A DNA stretch of 64,000 nucleotides, taken from the NCBI GenBank assembly GCA_942492795.1, contig OW818639.1, positions 2,418,001 through 2,482,000 on the forward strand. Reading direction: 5' to 3'. Made by a program: the position numbers and the translations under genes. Source of the stretch: RGIG3178 sp942492795. GTDB taxonomy: Bacteria > Bacillota > Clostridia > Christensenellales > QAND01. Positions 27,152 to 35,401 of this stretch are shown in pieces. Within the stretch, counting starts at the first letter, position 1. The number at the start of each line of letters is the position of its first letter. Below the pieces are notes generated by a model. The model saw only the letters and a list, made by a program, of their open reading frames with translations. It was not told where the DNA came from and did no database searches.

Positions 27152-28420
27152 TCATTCTATAAAATCAAATTCTATGCCGCCCAGCAATACGGTATCGCCA
27201 TCCTTGGCGCCCTTTTTGCGCAATTCGTCGATGATCCCGTTGCGTTTGAGCTGTTCCGAAAAGTACTGCATCGAATCCCTGTCCTGTGGATACGCATGCC
27301 GTATGATGCTCTCCACAAGCGACCCCTCCACTTCGAACAGATTCTCGGCGATACGCTCCACACTGAATGTCTTCTGCTCCAACACCTGATCCTCATCAAA
27401 CGTTTCCGGTTCAAGCACGACGGGCGGAAGTGCGTCGATGAGTTGTGCGGCATACCGCAGCATATCCGTAAGCCCCTGATGCGTAGCAGCGCTTATGGGG
27501 AAAACGCGCATGCCGGTTTGTTTGATGGCCTCTTCGAAGCGGTGCAGCTGTTCCATGTTAACGTCCAGGTCGATCTTGTTTGCGGCAATGATCATCGGGA
27601 TTTGCGCCAATGCCGGGCTGTAGTTTTGAATTTCCTGCATGATGGTGTGATAATCCGAAACGGGATCGCGCCCCTCAAGACCCGATATATCCACGACATG
27701 GATGAGCATGCGCGTACGCTCCACGTGCCGCAAGAATTCGTGCCCCAGTCCCTGCCCTTCGCTCGCACCCTCGATAAGTCCGGGTATGTCCGCAACGGTA
27801 TAGTTCTTATCGTTGACGGCAACAACGCCCAGGTTTGGGAAAAGGGTGGTAAACGGATAGTTCGCAATCTTGGGCGTGGCGCGGGAAATGGCAGCCAACA
27901 AAGTTGATTTTCCGACATTGGGGTATCCCACCAGCCCAATATCCGCCACGGATTTGAGTTCCAGCCTGACCCAACGATCCTCTTTCTGCTGTCCGGGCTG
28001 CGCAAACCGCGGTGTCCGGCGCGTTGCCGTTGCAAAGCGCGCGTTGCCTCTTCCGCCTCGTCCGCCGTGCAGGATGGCCTTTTTCTCCCCGTCGCTCGAC
28101 AGGTTTGCCATGACCGCTCCGGTCTGCTCGTCGTATACGACCGTTCCTACGGGAACGCGAATGACAAGCGGTTCGGCATTCTTTCCGCTGCAGTTTCCGG
28201 CACGCCCGGGCGCGCCGTCCTGTGCGCGGAAATGGGCGCGGTAGGAAAAATCGATCAGTGTGCGGATGCCTGAATCGGCAACAAATATGATATCGCCTCC
28301 GCGGCCTCCGTCGCCGCCGTCAGGGCCTCCGTCCGGCACGTATTTTTCGCGATGGAATGAAACGCTTCCGTCGCCGCCGTCACCTGCTTTGATGAGAATT
28401 CTGGCTGTATCAACGAACAC
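27152..28420 (-). CDS. obg: Obg GTPase
   Basis: A 422-residue essential GTPase in ribosome maturation and stress control. It has the glycine-rich Obg fold at the N-terminus (about 1-158, GGDGGDGSVSF and GGPDGGDGGRGG), the G domain with GYPNVGKSTLL, DIPGLIEGAS and NKID, and a C-terminal OCT domain (about 345-422). GTG at 28418-28420 is the start, with AGAGGAACAACAC before it. The rplU and rpmA genes that often precede obg are not here. Confidence 0.97.
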   Translation of the reverse strand: MFVDTARILIKAGDGGDGSVSFHREKYVPDGGPDGGDGGRGGDIIFVADSGIRTLIDFSYRAHFRAQDGAPGRAGNCSGKNAEPLVIRVPVGTVVYDEQTGAVMANLSSDGEKKAILHGGRGGRGNARFATATRRTPRFAQPGQQKEDRWVRLELKSVADIGLVGYPNVGKSTLLAAISRATPKIANYPFTTLFPNLGVVAVNDKNYTVADIPGLIEGASEGQGLGHEFLRHVERTRMLIHVVDISGLEGRDPVSDYHTIMQEIQNYSPALAQIPMIIAANKIDLDVNMEQLHRFEEAIKQTGMRVFPISAATHQGLTDMLRYAAQLIDALPPVVLEPETFDEDQVLEQKTFSVERIAENLFEVEGSLVESIIRHAYPQDRDSMQYFSEQLKRNGIIDELRKKGAKDGDTVLLGGIEFDFIE

Positions 28421-28543
28421 GTGTTGTTCCTCTTTTCTCCCATTCGGTTTATTCGGCAGCTTGCGTGAACCGCGTGATGCGCTGCCGATTTAAGTTCCCG
28501 TGCTCCACGGGAACGGAGATCCTATATAGTATCCCGCCATAGG
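28421..28543 (-). promoter_or_regulatory. Structured leader of obg with two stem-loops
   Basis: The leader contains a perfect 9-bp stem GTTCCCGTG/CACGGGAAC with a 3-base loop (28494-28514) and a 7-bp stem CGGCAGC/GCTGCCG (28454-28460 and 28481-28487). A promoter candidate, TTGTGT-17-TATGCT, ends near 28549. No terminator run follows the hairpins. A regulatory role is only inferred. Confidence 0.4.
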
Positions 28544-28662
28544 AACTTTAGCATATCATCCAAAGCCAAAATACACAACGTCGTTTTGCCCATTCGGGCT
28601 CCAAACGCCATAAATGCGGTGTCGCAGCGGGTTTCTGCGCCGCCGGGATCGTTTTTCGTCCG

Positions 28663-29352
28663 TCACAGCGCGGACTGTCTTTGCTTCCTGTTTGCCTGCG
28701 CGAGCCCTTGCGCATAGTGTTTGCAGTACGCGCTCAGCGTGCAGGAGCCGCATCTGGGCGAACGGGCGATACAGACTTTTCGACCGTGATTGATGATCCA
28801 GTGGTGCGCGATGCTCCACTTTCCCTTGGGAATAGCCTGCATCAGCTGTTCTTCCGTCTTTTTGACATCTTTGGCATTTGCCAACCCAAGTCTGTTGGAA
28901 ACGCGGAACACGTGTGTGTCCACAGCGATTGCGTCTTCGCCAAAGGCGTTGGAGACAACGACGTTTGCGGTCTTTCGACCGACACCCGGCAACGTTTGAA
29001 GAAGGTCTATGCTGCCCGGAACCGCCCCGTTGAATTCATCCCGCAGCTTTATGCAAGTCGCGATGATGTTTTTGGACTTTGTAACATAAAACCCGCAGCT
29101 TCTGATATAGGGAGCAAGCTGTTCGGGCGAAAGCCCGGCCATCGATGCCGCGTCGGGATATGCCGCAAACAGAATCGGCGTGACCTTGTTTACCTGCTTG
29201 TCCGTACACTGTGCGGAAAGGATGGTGGCAATCAACAATTCAAATGCATTGGTAAAATCGAGTCCCGGCTTAACATCGGGATATGCGGTGCACAGTGCCT
29301 CCAATATGGCTTGTACCCAGGCATTTTGCGCAGCCTTGCCTCTTTTTGGCAT
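28663..29352 (-). CDS. nth: Endonuclease III (DNA glycosylase/AP lyase)
   Basis: A 229-residue base-excision enzyme removing oxidised pyrimidines. The helix-hairpin-helix LPGVGRKTANVVV contains the catalytic Lys; the catalytic Asp lies in AVDTHVFRV; and the C-terminal iron-sulfur motif C-x6-C-x2-C-x5-C is intact (CIARSPRCGSCTLSAYC). ATG at 29350-29352 is preceded by GGGAGGATGGAC and gives the usual length. It lies 53 bases downstream of a small gene of unknown function. Confidence 0.95.
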   Translation of the reverse strand: MPKRGKAAQNAWVQAILEALCTAYPDVKPGLDFTNAFELLIATILSAQCTDKQVNKVTPILFAAYPDAASMAGLSPEQLAPYIRSCGFYVTKSKNIIATCIKLRDEFNGAVPGSIDLLQTLPGVGRKTANVVVSNAFGEDAIAVDTHVFRVSNRLGLANAKDVKKTEEQLMQAIPKGKWSIAHHWIINHGRKVCIARSPRCGSCTLSAYCKHYAQGLAQANRKQRQSAL

Positions 29353-29404
29353 GTCCATCCTCCCTACCTGTATGCATAGATTATACAACGCATCTGCGCC
29401 GCTT

Positions 29405-29704
29405 TCAATTGCCGCGCACCGAACGAAGCAGTTCCAGCATGTGTTCCTTCTGCTGCTGCGTTATCATAGGACCCAACTGATCGATCATGCGCATGATCGC
29501 ATTTTCGTCATAGGTTCCCTGCATGATATGATTTCTAGCCGTCTGATAAAAGGTCTGCTGCAATTCCTGCTGGCTTTTTCCCTGCATCGACTGCCAGAAA
29601 TCTGCCGGATCGGAGTTTGGCACTTCGGTTGAGCCGGCTTCGGACGGCCGGACCGGATTGCTCTTTTGTTCGCTTCGCTTGCTGCTCTTTAAGTCCTTCT
29701 TCAT
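29405..29704 (-). CDS. Small protein of unknown function
   Basis: A 99-residue soluble protein with a basic, Ser/Pro-rich first third and a helical second half (DFWQSMQGKSQQELQQTFYQTARNHIM in part) rich in Gln and Met, ending in LGPMITQQQKEHMLELLRSVRG. No known family was recognised. Start is supported by TTGGAGGATCAAC. It is divergent from the repeat-protein gene, with 85 bases between the two starts, so they could share regulation. Expression with nth is also possible. Confidence 0.65.
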   Translation of the reverse strand: MKKDLKSSKRSEQKSNPVRPSEAGSTEVPNSDPADFWQSMQGKSQQELQQTFYQTARNHIMQGTYDENAIMRMIDQLGPMITQQQKEHMLELLRSVRGN

Positions 29705-29789
29705 GTTGATCCTCCAACATCGGATGATCTATCCTATGCTGCGAACACATCTTGCGTGTTTTCGAATATGTTAATCAGGAGGTGTTACC

Positions 29790-30830
29790 ATGCGACCATA
29801 CCGATACCGTGCATTGCCGAAAGAGCGAAAGCCTGTGCCCGTAGACACAGAATTCGTTGAAGTGCCTAAGCCCGAGGTTGTACATCATGAGGACGTACCG
29901 CCGGCAAACCAGAATATCCTGTCCCTGTTGGCTACTCTTTTGCAGCCGTCCATGCAACCGGACATGCAAAAACTTTTGTCATTCCTCCCGCCGCAGTTTC
30001 AGGCCATCGCCAACACGGCTGCCTCCCCTGAAAACAGCGGCGCACAGATGCCGGGCAGTGCCCGCGTCATGGCCGCCCTGTCCGGGCATCAAAGCAGCGC
30101 CTACACACCGCCAAAACATATCGTGGAGGCGTTGAAAAACAGCGGAGCAGCCAAGCATCCTGCCGATCAGCCGGGCAAGGCTTCCGATGCTGTCGAGAGT
30201 CTTGACAAAATGCGTCAGACCATGGAACAGATTGGCAATCAAAGCCCATCCACGTTTCTCTCCAAGCAACTCGAAGCCCGGCTGAAAGAACAGGCGCAGG
30301 GCAAAGGGCCGTTGGTGGAAATGCTTATCAACAAGCAGCCGCCATCGCCCGCATCATTGATGCCCTCGCTGATGAAAAACAACGCCAATCCACTCATGTC
30401 CATGCTGATGCAAGGCGGCCAGAATCCACTCGCATCCATGTTGATAGGAAGCGGTCAGAATCCCCAGACTGCAATGCCTACGGGAAGCGGCCAGAACCCT
30501 CTTTTATCGATGCTGATGGGAAACGGCCAGAATCCCCTCGCTTCGATGATGACGGGAGGCGGCCAAAACCCCCTCGCTTCGATGATGACGGGAGGCGGCC
30601 AAAACCCCCTTGCTTCGATGATGACGGGAAGCGGACAGAACCCCCTCGCTTCGATGATGACGGGAAGCGGACAGAACCCTCTTCTATCGATGATGATGGG
30701 CGGCGGACAGAACCCTCTTTTATCGATGATGATGGGCGGCGGCCAAAATCCCCTTGCTATGATGCTGATGGGAGGCGGGCAGAACAACCTTTTACAAGGC
30801 CTGTTTCAAGCGCGCAAGCCCAACAACTGA
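29790..30830 (+). CDS. Tandem-repeat protein with 12-residue GQNPLxSMMxGG units
   Basis: A 346-residue protein. The N-terminal 200 residues are basic/Pro-rich followed by helical segments (ILSLLATLLQPSMQPDMQKLL) and a Gln/Ala-rich region. From residue 210 to 329 there are ten perfect-length 12-residue units of the form GQNPLASMMTGG, plus a degenerate unit before (198-209) and one partial after. No signal peptide or membrane anchor is visible. The start follows AGGAGGTGTTACC. Composition (Gly, Gln, Asn, Met) suggests a stacked or aggregating structure; spore-coat or matrix roles are guesses. Confidence 0.8.
   Translation: MRPYRYRALPKERKPVPVDTEFVEVPKPEVVHHEDVPPANQNILSLLATLLQPSMQPDMQKLLSFLPPQFQAIANTAASPENSGAQMPGSARVMAALSGHQSSAYTPPKHIVEALKNSGAAKHPADQPGKASDAVESLDKMRQTMEQIGNQSPSTFLSKQLEARLKEQAQGKGPLVEMLINKQPPSPASLMPSLMKNNANPLMSMLMQGGQNPLASMLIGSGQNPQTAMPTGSGQNPLLSMLMGNGQNPLASMMTGGGQNPLASMMTGGGQNPLASMMTGSGQNPLASMMTGSGQNPLLSMMMGGGQNPLLSMMMGGGQNPLAMMLMGGGQNNLLQGLFQARKPNN
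30417..30776 (+). repeat. Ten tandem 36-bp coding repeats
   Basis: Each 36-base unit encodes GQNPLxSMxxGx. Units four and five (30525-30596) are almost identical at DNA level and the neighbouring units differ by few bases, which points to recent expansion by slippage or unequal exchange. The repeat number should vary between strains. Confidence 0.92.
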
Positions 30831-30878
30831 ACAGATCCCGCGATGCAGTCATCGTATTTGTGCATGACCAAGGACCAT

Positions 30879-30913
30879 AAAAAACTCCGCCTGCCATTTG
30901 GACTGAGGCGGAG
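30879..30913 (-). terminator. Terminator of the first S41 protease gene
   Basis: Minus-strand CTCCGCCT/AGGCGGAG stem with a 13-base loop, followed by TTTTTT. Confidence 0.85.
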
Positions 30914-30948
30914 AATTGCGGTTCGATCGGAATGTTTTTACGGGCGGA

Positions 30949-32118
30949 TCACATCTCTTTCAACAGGTCGATCGCCTTTTTCAGCTGCGAATCGTTTTTG
31001 TCCGTTAAGGTGGAGGATCCGTCTAGAACCTCGGCAGGCAACTCGACGATATGATCGGGCGTAATGCCTATCTTGTGAATGCTGATACCGTTCGGGGTAA
31101 AGTACTTTGCGATGGTCACATTCAACTGTCCGCCTGTGGAGAGCGGATAGGGCATTTGGATGATGCCCTTGCCGTACGTTTTGGTTCCCACCGTCGTGGC
31201 AGCATTTCTGTCATGCAGTGCACCCACGACAATTTCGGAAGCGGATGCCGAATAGGAGTTTACCAGCACGACCAGCGGTATGCTCAGTTTCGCGCTGTCC
31301 GACGTGTAGTCGTGCCGGGTTCCCTTCGCATCCACGGTATAGGTTACGATCCCTTTATCAAGGAACAGATCCGCGATCTTCACGGCGGAGTCCACATACC
31401 CGCCCGGATTGCTTCTAAGATCGATGACGAGCTTTTTCATGCCCTGCGCTTGCAGCGCTTCGATGCCGGATTTGACTTCCGAATAACTGTGCAAGGAAAA
31501 TTCCGACAGCGACAAATACCCGACAGAGCCCGAGAGCATGCGCGTTTGGACGTATTCGATATCCACGGTCGCGCGTATGATCTTCATCGTCAGCGACTTG
31601 CCTCTGCGCGCGACGCTGACTTCCACCTCTGTACCGGCTTCGCCGCGAAGTTTTCCGGATACCGCACTCAATTCGGTGTTCGGTTGTATCGTCTCGCCGT
31701 TGACGGCAACAAACACATCGTTTTCCAGCAATCCGGCTTTTTGTGCGGGGCTGTTTTTGTACACCCGCGCGACCTTTGGCATCTTGCTGTCGTCCAGGGA
31801 AATAACCACACCGATGCCTGCATAGGTTTCCGCCTGCTGCGCATTGAATTCGGCCAATTCCTCTTCGTTCATATACCGGGTGTAGGGATCTCCAAGACTG
31901 CTCGCAAGGCCATGGATCATCCCGTCTTCGAACAGTTGGCTTTTTGTTCCCTCGTAATAATCTTCTTTGAGAATCTTCGATATCTCTTCGTATTTGTTCA
32001 AAAACTCATCCGAAAACCCGTAGCTTATATCTTTTTTGAAGGAACCAAGGATATATCCCCCGGCAAATACCAATGCCAGCGCAAGCACCAGTGCTACGGT
32101 CTTTAACGTATTCTTCAA
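30949..32118 (-). CDS. ctpA: S41-family carboxy-terminal processing protease
   Basis: A roughly 389-residue membrane-anchored serine protease with a PDZ domain. After one N-terminal helix (VALVLALALVFAGGYI) come a helical region, a PDZ domain (about 90-170: GIGVVISLDDS, SPAQKAGLLENDVFVAVNG) and the S41 domain with the catalytic Ser in SYSASASEIVVGAL and Lys in VGTKTYGKGIIQ. TTG at 32116-32118 is preferred because AGAGGACGGAAC precedes it; an ATG 33 bases upstream is possible. It lies downstream of the SH3 protein gene, beyond a hairpin. Confidence 0.9.
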   Translation of the reverse strand: MKNTLKTVALVLALALVFAGGYILGSFKKDISYGFSDEFLNKYEEISKILKEDYYEGTKSQLFEDGMIHGLASSLGDPYTRYMNEEELAEFNAQQAETYAGIGVVISLDDSKMPKVARVYKNSPAQKAGLLENDVFVAVNGETIQPNTELSAVSGKLRGEAGTEVEVSVARRGKSLTMKIIRATVDIEYVQTRMLSGSVGYLSLSEFSLHSYSEVKSGIEALQAQGMKKLVIDLRSNPGGYVDSAVKIADLFLDKGIVTYTVDAKGTRHDYTSDSAKLSIPLVVLVNSYSASASEIVVGALHDRNAATTVGTKTYGKGIIQMPYPLSTGGQLNVTIAKYFTPNGISIHKIGITPDHIVELPAEVLDGSSTLTDKNDSQLKKAIDLLKEM

Positions 32119-32280
32119 GTTCCGTCCTCTTTTCCGGCCACAGACCGACATGTTTCTTCTATTGTATTCCACTTCGCATTGTGCTACAAGTGTACAATGC
32201 TGCAAAATTGTGGCTGAATCGGCATAATAATGCATACCTTTTTCAGGCAGATCACCCGGCGGCAAACGCGGCTGCATACA

Positions 32281-32314
32281 AAGAGGCGGTCATGACCATT
32301 CATGACCGCCTCTT
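32281..32314 (-). terminator. Long perfect hairpin after the SH3/peptidoglycan-binding gene
   Basis: AAGAGGCGGTCATG and CATGACCGCCTCTT form a perfect 14-bp stem with a 6-base loop. The minus-strand tail CTCTTTGTATG is only moderately T-rich. Confidence 0.7.
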
Positions 32315-32347
32315 AAAATAAATATCGCTTTACTCTCACTCCCAGCT

Positions 32348-33703
32348 TTATTTGCCGGCTCTGTATGATTCGAGGACACAAGCCTGATGACGCGGATCCA
32401 TTGTTTTGTTGCAGTGGGTCTTGCTCTTGTAGAAGTGATAGCAATGGTGCCCATTGAAGTTGTTGCTGCTCCCGATGGACTCGCCGCCATGCGGCATTCC
32501 GTTCATGCTTGCCGCATACACGTTGTTGCCGTAAATGACCCACACGGAGCGGCGGTTCCACGTCCAGCTTCCGCCGTAAACCCTTTTGAGCTTCACCGTA
32601 TCACTGGCGGTGAGCGGTTCCGCGTCTATGTGCAGATAGCCGCCGTGCCGTATCTCCGTCCAGGAAATGCCGCTGCGGATATCGATGACCTTGAATGTTT
32701 TTCCGCGCGGGACAATGGAGTTGATCTTGCTCCATTCCGTCATCAAAACTCGGCCCTTAACCTGGCTGGCTGTCGCAATGGACACCTTGATGGCATTGCT
32801 TCCATACAGCAGCGCAATCGTCTGCTCTCCCAGAACGCCGTCTGCGGTCAATTTTGCGGCGGTTTGAAAAGACTTGACCGCCTGCGTGGTTTTTGCTCCG
32901 AAGTCACCGGTGGCTTCACCTAAAAAGAAGCCGCGCCGCTTAAGCTCCGTCTGTGCCTTTTTGACCGCTTCACCGCTCATGCCGCTCTTTAGAAGGCGCG
33001 TGGAGGACTCCCCGGTAAAGGAACCGGATACGGAAATACAGTCGTTGCGCACATAACCGGTCTTATCTTCATAGTTTATCTGATACCAGCCGTTGATATA
33101 GTCCGTTACCTGCACGCCGGTGCCTGCCGTCAATTGCTTTAAAACCGCGCTGTCCAGATTCCCGCTTTCGCGCATGTTTACGCCGTCTCGAAGAATGGTG
33201 CCGTTGAGGCCTTCACCCGTCACTTCAAACACATAGCTGCCGTGTACATAGCCGTTTAGGATGCCGAATGTTACCTGCAGCCAGCTGCCGTCACGTCCGG
33301 TGATCGCGAGCGTTGCCCCTTCGTTAAGTTCCGCCACTATTTCCGAATCGGTGCTTGGATGGGCGCGCAGTTTTATGTTGGAACCCATCACGCGGGCGAC
33401 CCCTGTTGTTGGTTCCGGTGTCTGTGTACCGCCGTCCCCGGGATCTTCGCCGCCGCTGTCGTCGTCATCTGTGACTACACTGTCGTCGATGACGCCGTCA
33501 TCCTGGCTTTCCTCGCCGCTGCTGTTGAAAAGCAACAGGTTTCCCATATCAAACTCATCCTTGAGCTGCTGCCCGTCTGCAAACGGGAACATAAACAGGT
33601 TGTCATCCGCCCCGGCTGCCATTGCTGCCGCTCCCGACAATGCCATTTGCCCCACAAAAAGGATGCACAATGCAAAACAACGAATTGTTCCCTTTTTTGT
33701 CAA
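32348..33703 (-). CDS. Secreted SH3/peptidoglycan-binding protein with His/Cys C-terminal domain
   Basis: A roughly 451-residue exported protein. After a signal peptide (CFALCILFVGQMALSGAAA) and an acidic Asp/Glu/Ser linker come two bacterial SH3 domains (about residues 100-225), a peptidoglycan-binding PG_binding_1 repeat (about 238-300, LKRRGFFLGEATGDFGAKT) and a C-terminal domain (about 310-450) with GYLHIDAEPL, MPHGGESIG and FNGHHCYHFYKSKTHC. That last domain has conserved His and Cys but no recognised catalytic site. The start is probably TTG at 33701-33703, downstream of GAGAGGAGCGCATAAGGAA; a binding site for an earlier start was not seen. Confidence 0.8.
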   Translation of the reverse strand: MTKKGTIRCFALCILFVGQMALSGAAAMAAGADDNLFMFPFADGQQLKDEFDMGNLLLFNSSGEESQDDGVIDDSVVTDDDDSGGEDPGDGGTQTPEPTTGVARVMGSNIKLRAHPSTDSEIVAELNEGATLAITGRDGSWLQVTFGILNGYVHGSYVFEVTGEGLNGTILRDGVNMRESGNLDSAVLKQLTAGTGVQVTDYINGWYQINYEDKTGYVRNDCISVSGSFTGESSTRLLKSGMSGEAVKKAQTELKRRGFFLGEATGDFGAKTTQAVKSFQTAAKLTADGVLGEQTIALLYGSNAIKVSIATASQVKGRVLMTEWSKINSIVPRGKTFKVIDIRSGISWTEIRHGGYLHIDAEPLTASDTVKLKRVYGGSWTWNRRSVWVIYGNNVYAASMNGMPHGGESIGSSNNFNGHHCYHFYKSKTHCNKTMDPRHQACVLESYRAGK

Positions 33704-33986
33704 TTCCTTATGCGCTCCTCTCCATCTGCAAAAGTCTTCCCCGTGCAATGTGTTTATCCGACAATTAAAGAAATGCCGAAAAGCGAAACAACATTCCGCA
33801 AACATCACATGCAGCAAATATTATCCTAAAATCGCAATTTTGTAAAATGCAGATTTTAAAGATAACGGGAGTAACAATGCGAATGGAAGCGTCTATGCTT
33901 TATTTTCGATATATTTCTGAATTCTTACAAATTTGTAACAAATAGCTTCTCTGCGGCATTTTTGAAACACTCGGCAAAGCGCTGTG
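33704..33986. other. Gap between SH3 gene and udg
   Basis: AT-rich stretch of 283 bases upstream of the SH3-domain gene and downstream of udg. No gene, clear terminator or consensus promoter could be supported. Confidence 0.5.
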
Positions 33987-34550
33987 CTAGTCAAGGCCTT
34001 TGAGTCGCCTGTCAATCGCCAGCATATCGCGAAACGAGTCAACCTTCCGATTTGGATCACGCAGCAGCGCCGCGGGGTGAAACGTGGCGATGACCGGCCT
34101 CCCGTTGAGCTCAAACCATTTCCCGCGCGATTGTGTTATGCGCAGTTTCGGATCCAGCACGAAGTTCAGTGCCGTAGCTCCCAGAAGCAGAATAAGTTCG
34201 GGGTTTATAAGCTCGATTTGTGCAAAAAGATACGGAAGACAGGCTTGCGCTTCTTCTTCCTTCGGCGCCCGGTTTTGCGGCGGGCGGCACTTGACGACGT
34301 TTGCAATATAAACAGCGTCCCTTTTGAGCTGTATGCTGTCGAGCATCTGTTCGAGCAATGTGCCTGCCCGTCCGACAAACGGACGGCCTTGCTCGTCCTC
34401 CTGTGCACCCGGCCCTTCGCCGATGACCATCAACCGGGCGTTCAGGCTGCCTTCACCGGGGACGGCGTTGGTTCGCCCTTCCCTTAACGCGCATTTGGTG
34501 CACGCGGCTATATCCGCAACGAGTTGATCATGCTGCTGCTGTTTTGTCAT
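33987..34550 (-). CDS. udg: Family 4 uracil-DNA glycosylase
   Basis: A 187-residue iron-sulfur uracil-DNA glycosylase that removes uracil from DNA. It has the N-terminal CxxC (CTKC), two further cysteines (VVKCRPP and QACLPYL) for a [4Fe-4S] cluster, motif [21 protein letters not shown] and the C-terminal motif HPAALLR. ATG at 34548-34550 overlaps the folD stop by 4 bases (ATGA) and follows AGGGGGATTGGA. Its place in a folate operon may tie uracil repair to thymidylate supply, but this is inference. Confidence 0.93.
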   Translation of the reverse strand: MTKQQQHDQLVADIAACTKCALREGRTNAVPGEGSLNARLMVIGEGPGAQEDEQGRPFVGRAGTLLEQMLDSIQLKRDAVYIANVVKCRPPQNRAPKEEEAQACLPYLFAQIELINPELILLLGATALNFVLDPKLRITQSRGKWFELNGRPVIATFHPAALLRDPNRKVDSFRDMLAIDRRLKGLD

Positions 34551-35401
34551 TCCAATCCCCCTGCTCTGTTCGCCGCCTTTGTCACATGCTCCATCATCAG
34601 CCATCCTGTCACGCTCCCTACGCCGCCCGGTACAGGCGTATAGGCCTGCGCGTCGCGCGTTGCATCCAAAGAGATGTCGCCGCAAAGGTTGCCTTTTTCA
34701 TCCATGTGAATGCCGACGTCAACCAGGATGGCGCCGGGTTTGACAAACGTTGCGTCTACCATGCCGCGCTGGCCTGCGGCGGCTATGAGGATATCGGCAC
34801 GTCTGCATATGTCGGAGAGCGATTTTGTCCGCGTATGGCAAACGGTCACCGTTGCGTTTTCTTTCAACAGGAGCATGGACAGCGGCTTGCCCACCACCAG
34901 GCTTCGTCCGATGATCACCACTTCCCGTCCGCTTAGTTCCACGCCTTCAAAGAGCAGAAGCCTCACGACGGCTTCCGCGGTACAAGGAGCAAAGCCGTCC
35001 CCCTGTCCCATAAAAACGGATGCTAAGGAAAGCGGCGTCATCCCGTCCACATCCTTGCGAACATCGAGCATTCGAATGATTTGTGCTTCATCCAGATGTT
35101 TGGGCAACGGCCGCATCATCAGCACGCCATGGATCCGTTCATTCTCATTCAACGCCGCGATGGCTTCTTTGCATGTGTTTGTGTCGCAATCGTCCTTGAG
35201 AATAAGACTTTGAGCCCCGATGCCCGCCTGAGCGCACCGGCGCAGGAGGCTTTGCTCGTATGCCTTGTCATCGTCTCTTTCTCCGATGCGAAGGATAGCG
35301 AACATGGGCTCGATCGCATGATTTTTAAGCGTTGCGACTTCGTTTAGCACACGGCATTTGATTGCTTCAGCTGCTGCCGCACCGGTCAGTTTTCGCTGCA
35401 T
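34547..35401 (-). CDS. folD: FolD-like methylene-THF dehydrogenase lacking the cyclohydrolase lysine
   Basis: A 284-residue FolD-family protein. The NAD(P) site (IIGRSLVVGKPLSMLLL) and the C-terminal TPVPGGVGSVT are intact, as is KDVDG. In the active site Tyr48 is kept, but the residue four further on is Leu52 where FolD proteins have the catalytic lysine, and Met96 replaces the glutamine of the VQLPLP motif. In human and E. coli enzymes these two residues are tied to cyclohydrolase activity, so this protein is probably dehydrogenase-only. FchA, encoded just upstream with a 16-base overlap, could supply the missing step. Confidence 0.9.
   Translation of the reverse strand: MQRKLTGAAAAEAIKCRVLNEVATLKNHAIEPMFAILRIGERDDDKAYEQSLLRRCAQAGIGAQSLILKDDCDTNTCKEAIAALNENERIHGVLMMRPLPKHLDEAQIIRMLDVRKDVDGMTPLSLASVFMGQGDGFAPCTAEAVVRLLLFEGVELSGREVVIIGRSLVVGKPLSMLLLKENATVTVCHTRTKSLSDICRRADILIAAAGQRGMVDATFVKPGAILVDVGIHMDEKGNLCGDISLDATRDAQAYTPVPGGVGSVTGWLMMEHVTKAANRAGGLE

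Noticed and set aside
30417..30776. Regular 36-bp repeats that could suggest a CRISPR array
   Set aside because: There are no spacers; the repeats are contiguous, in frame and encode a 12-residue unit. No cas genes are present.
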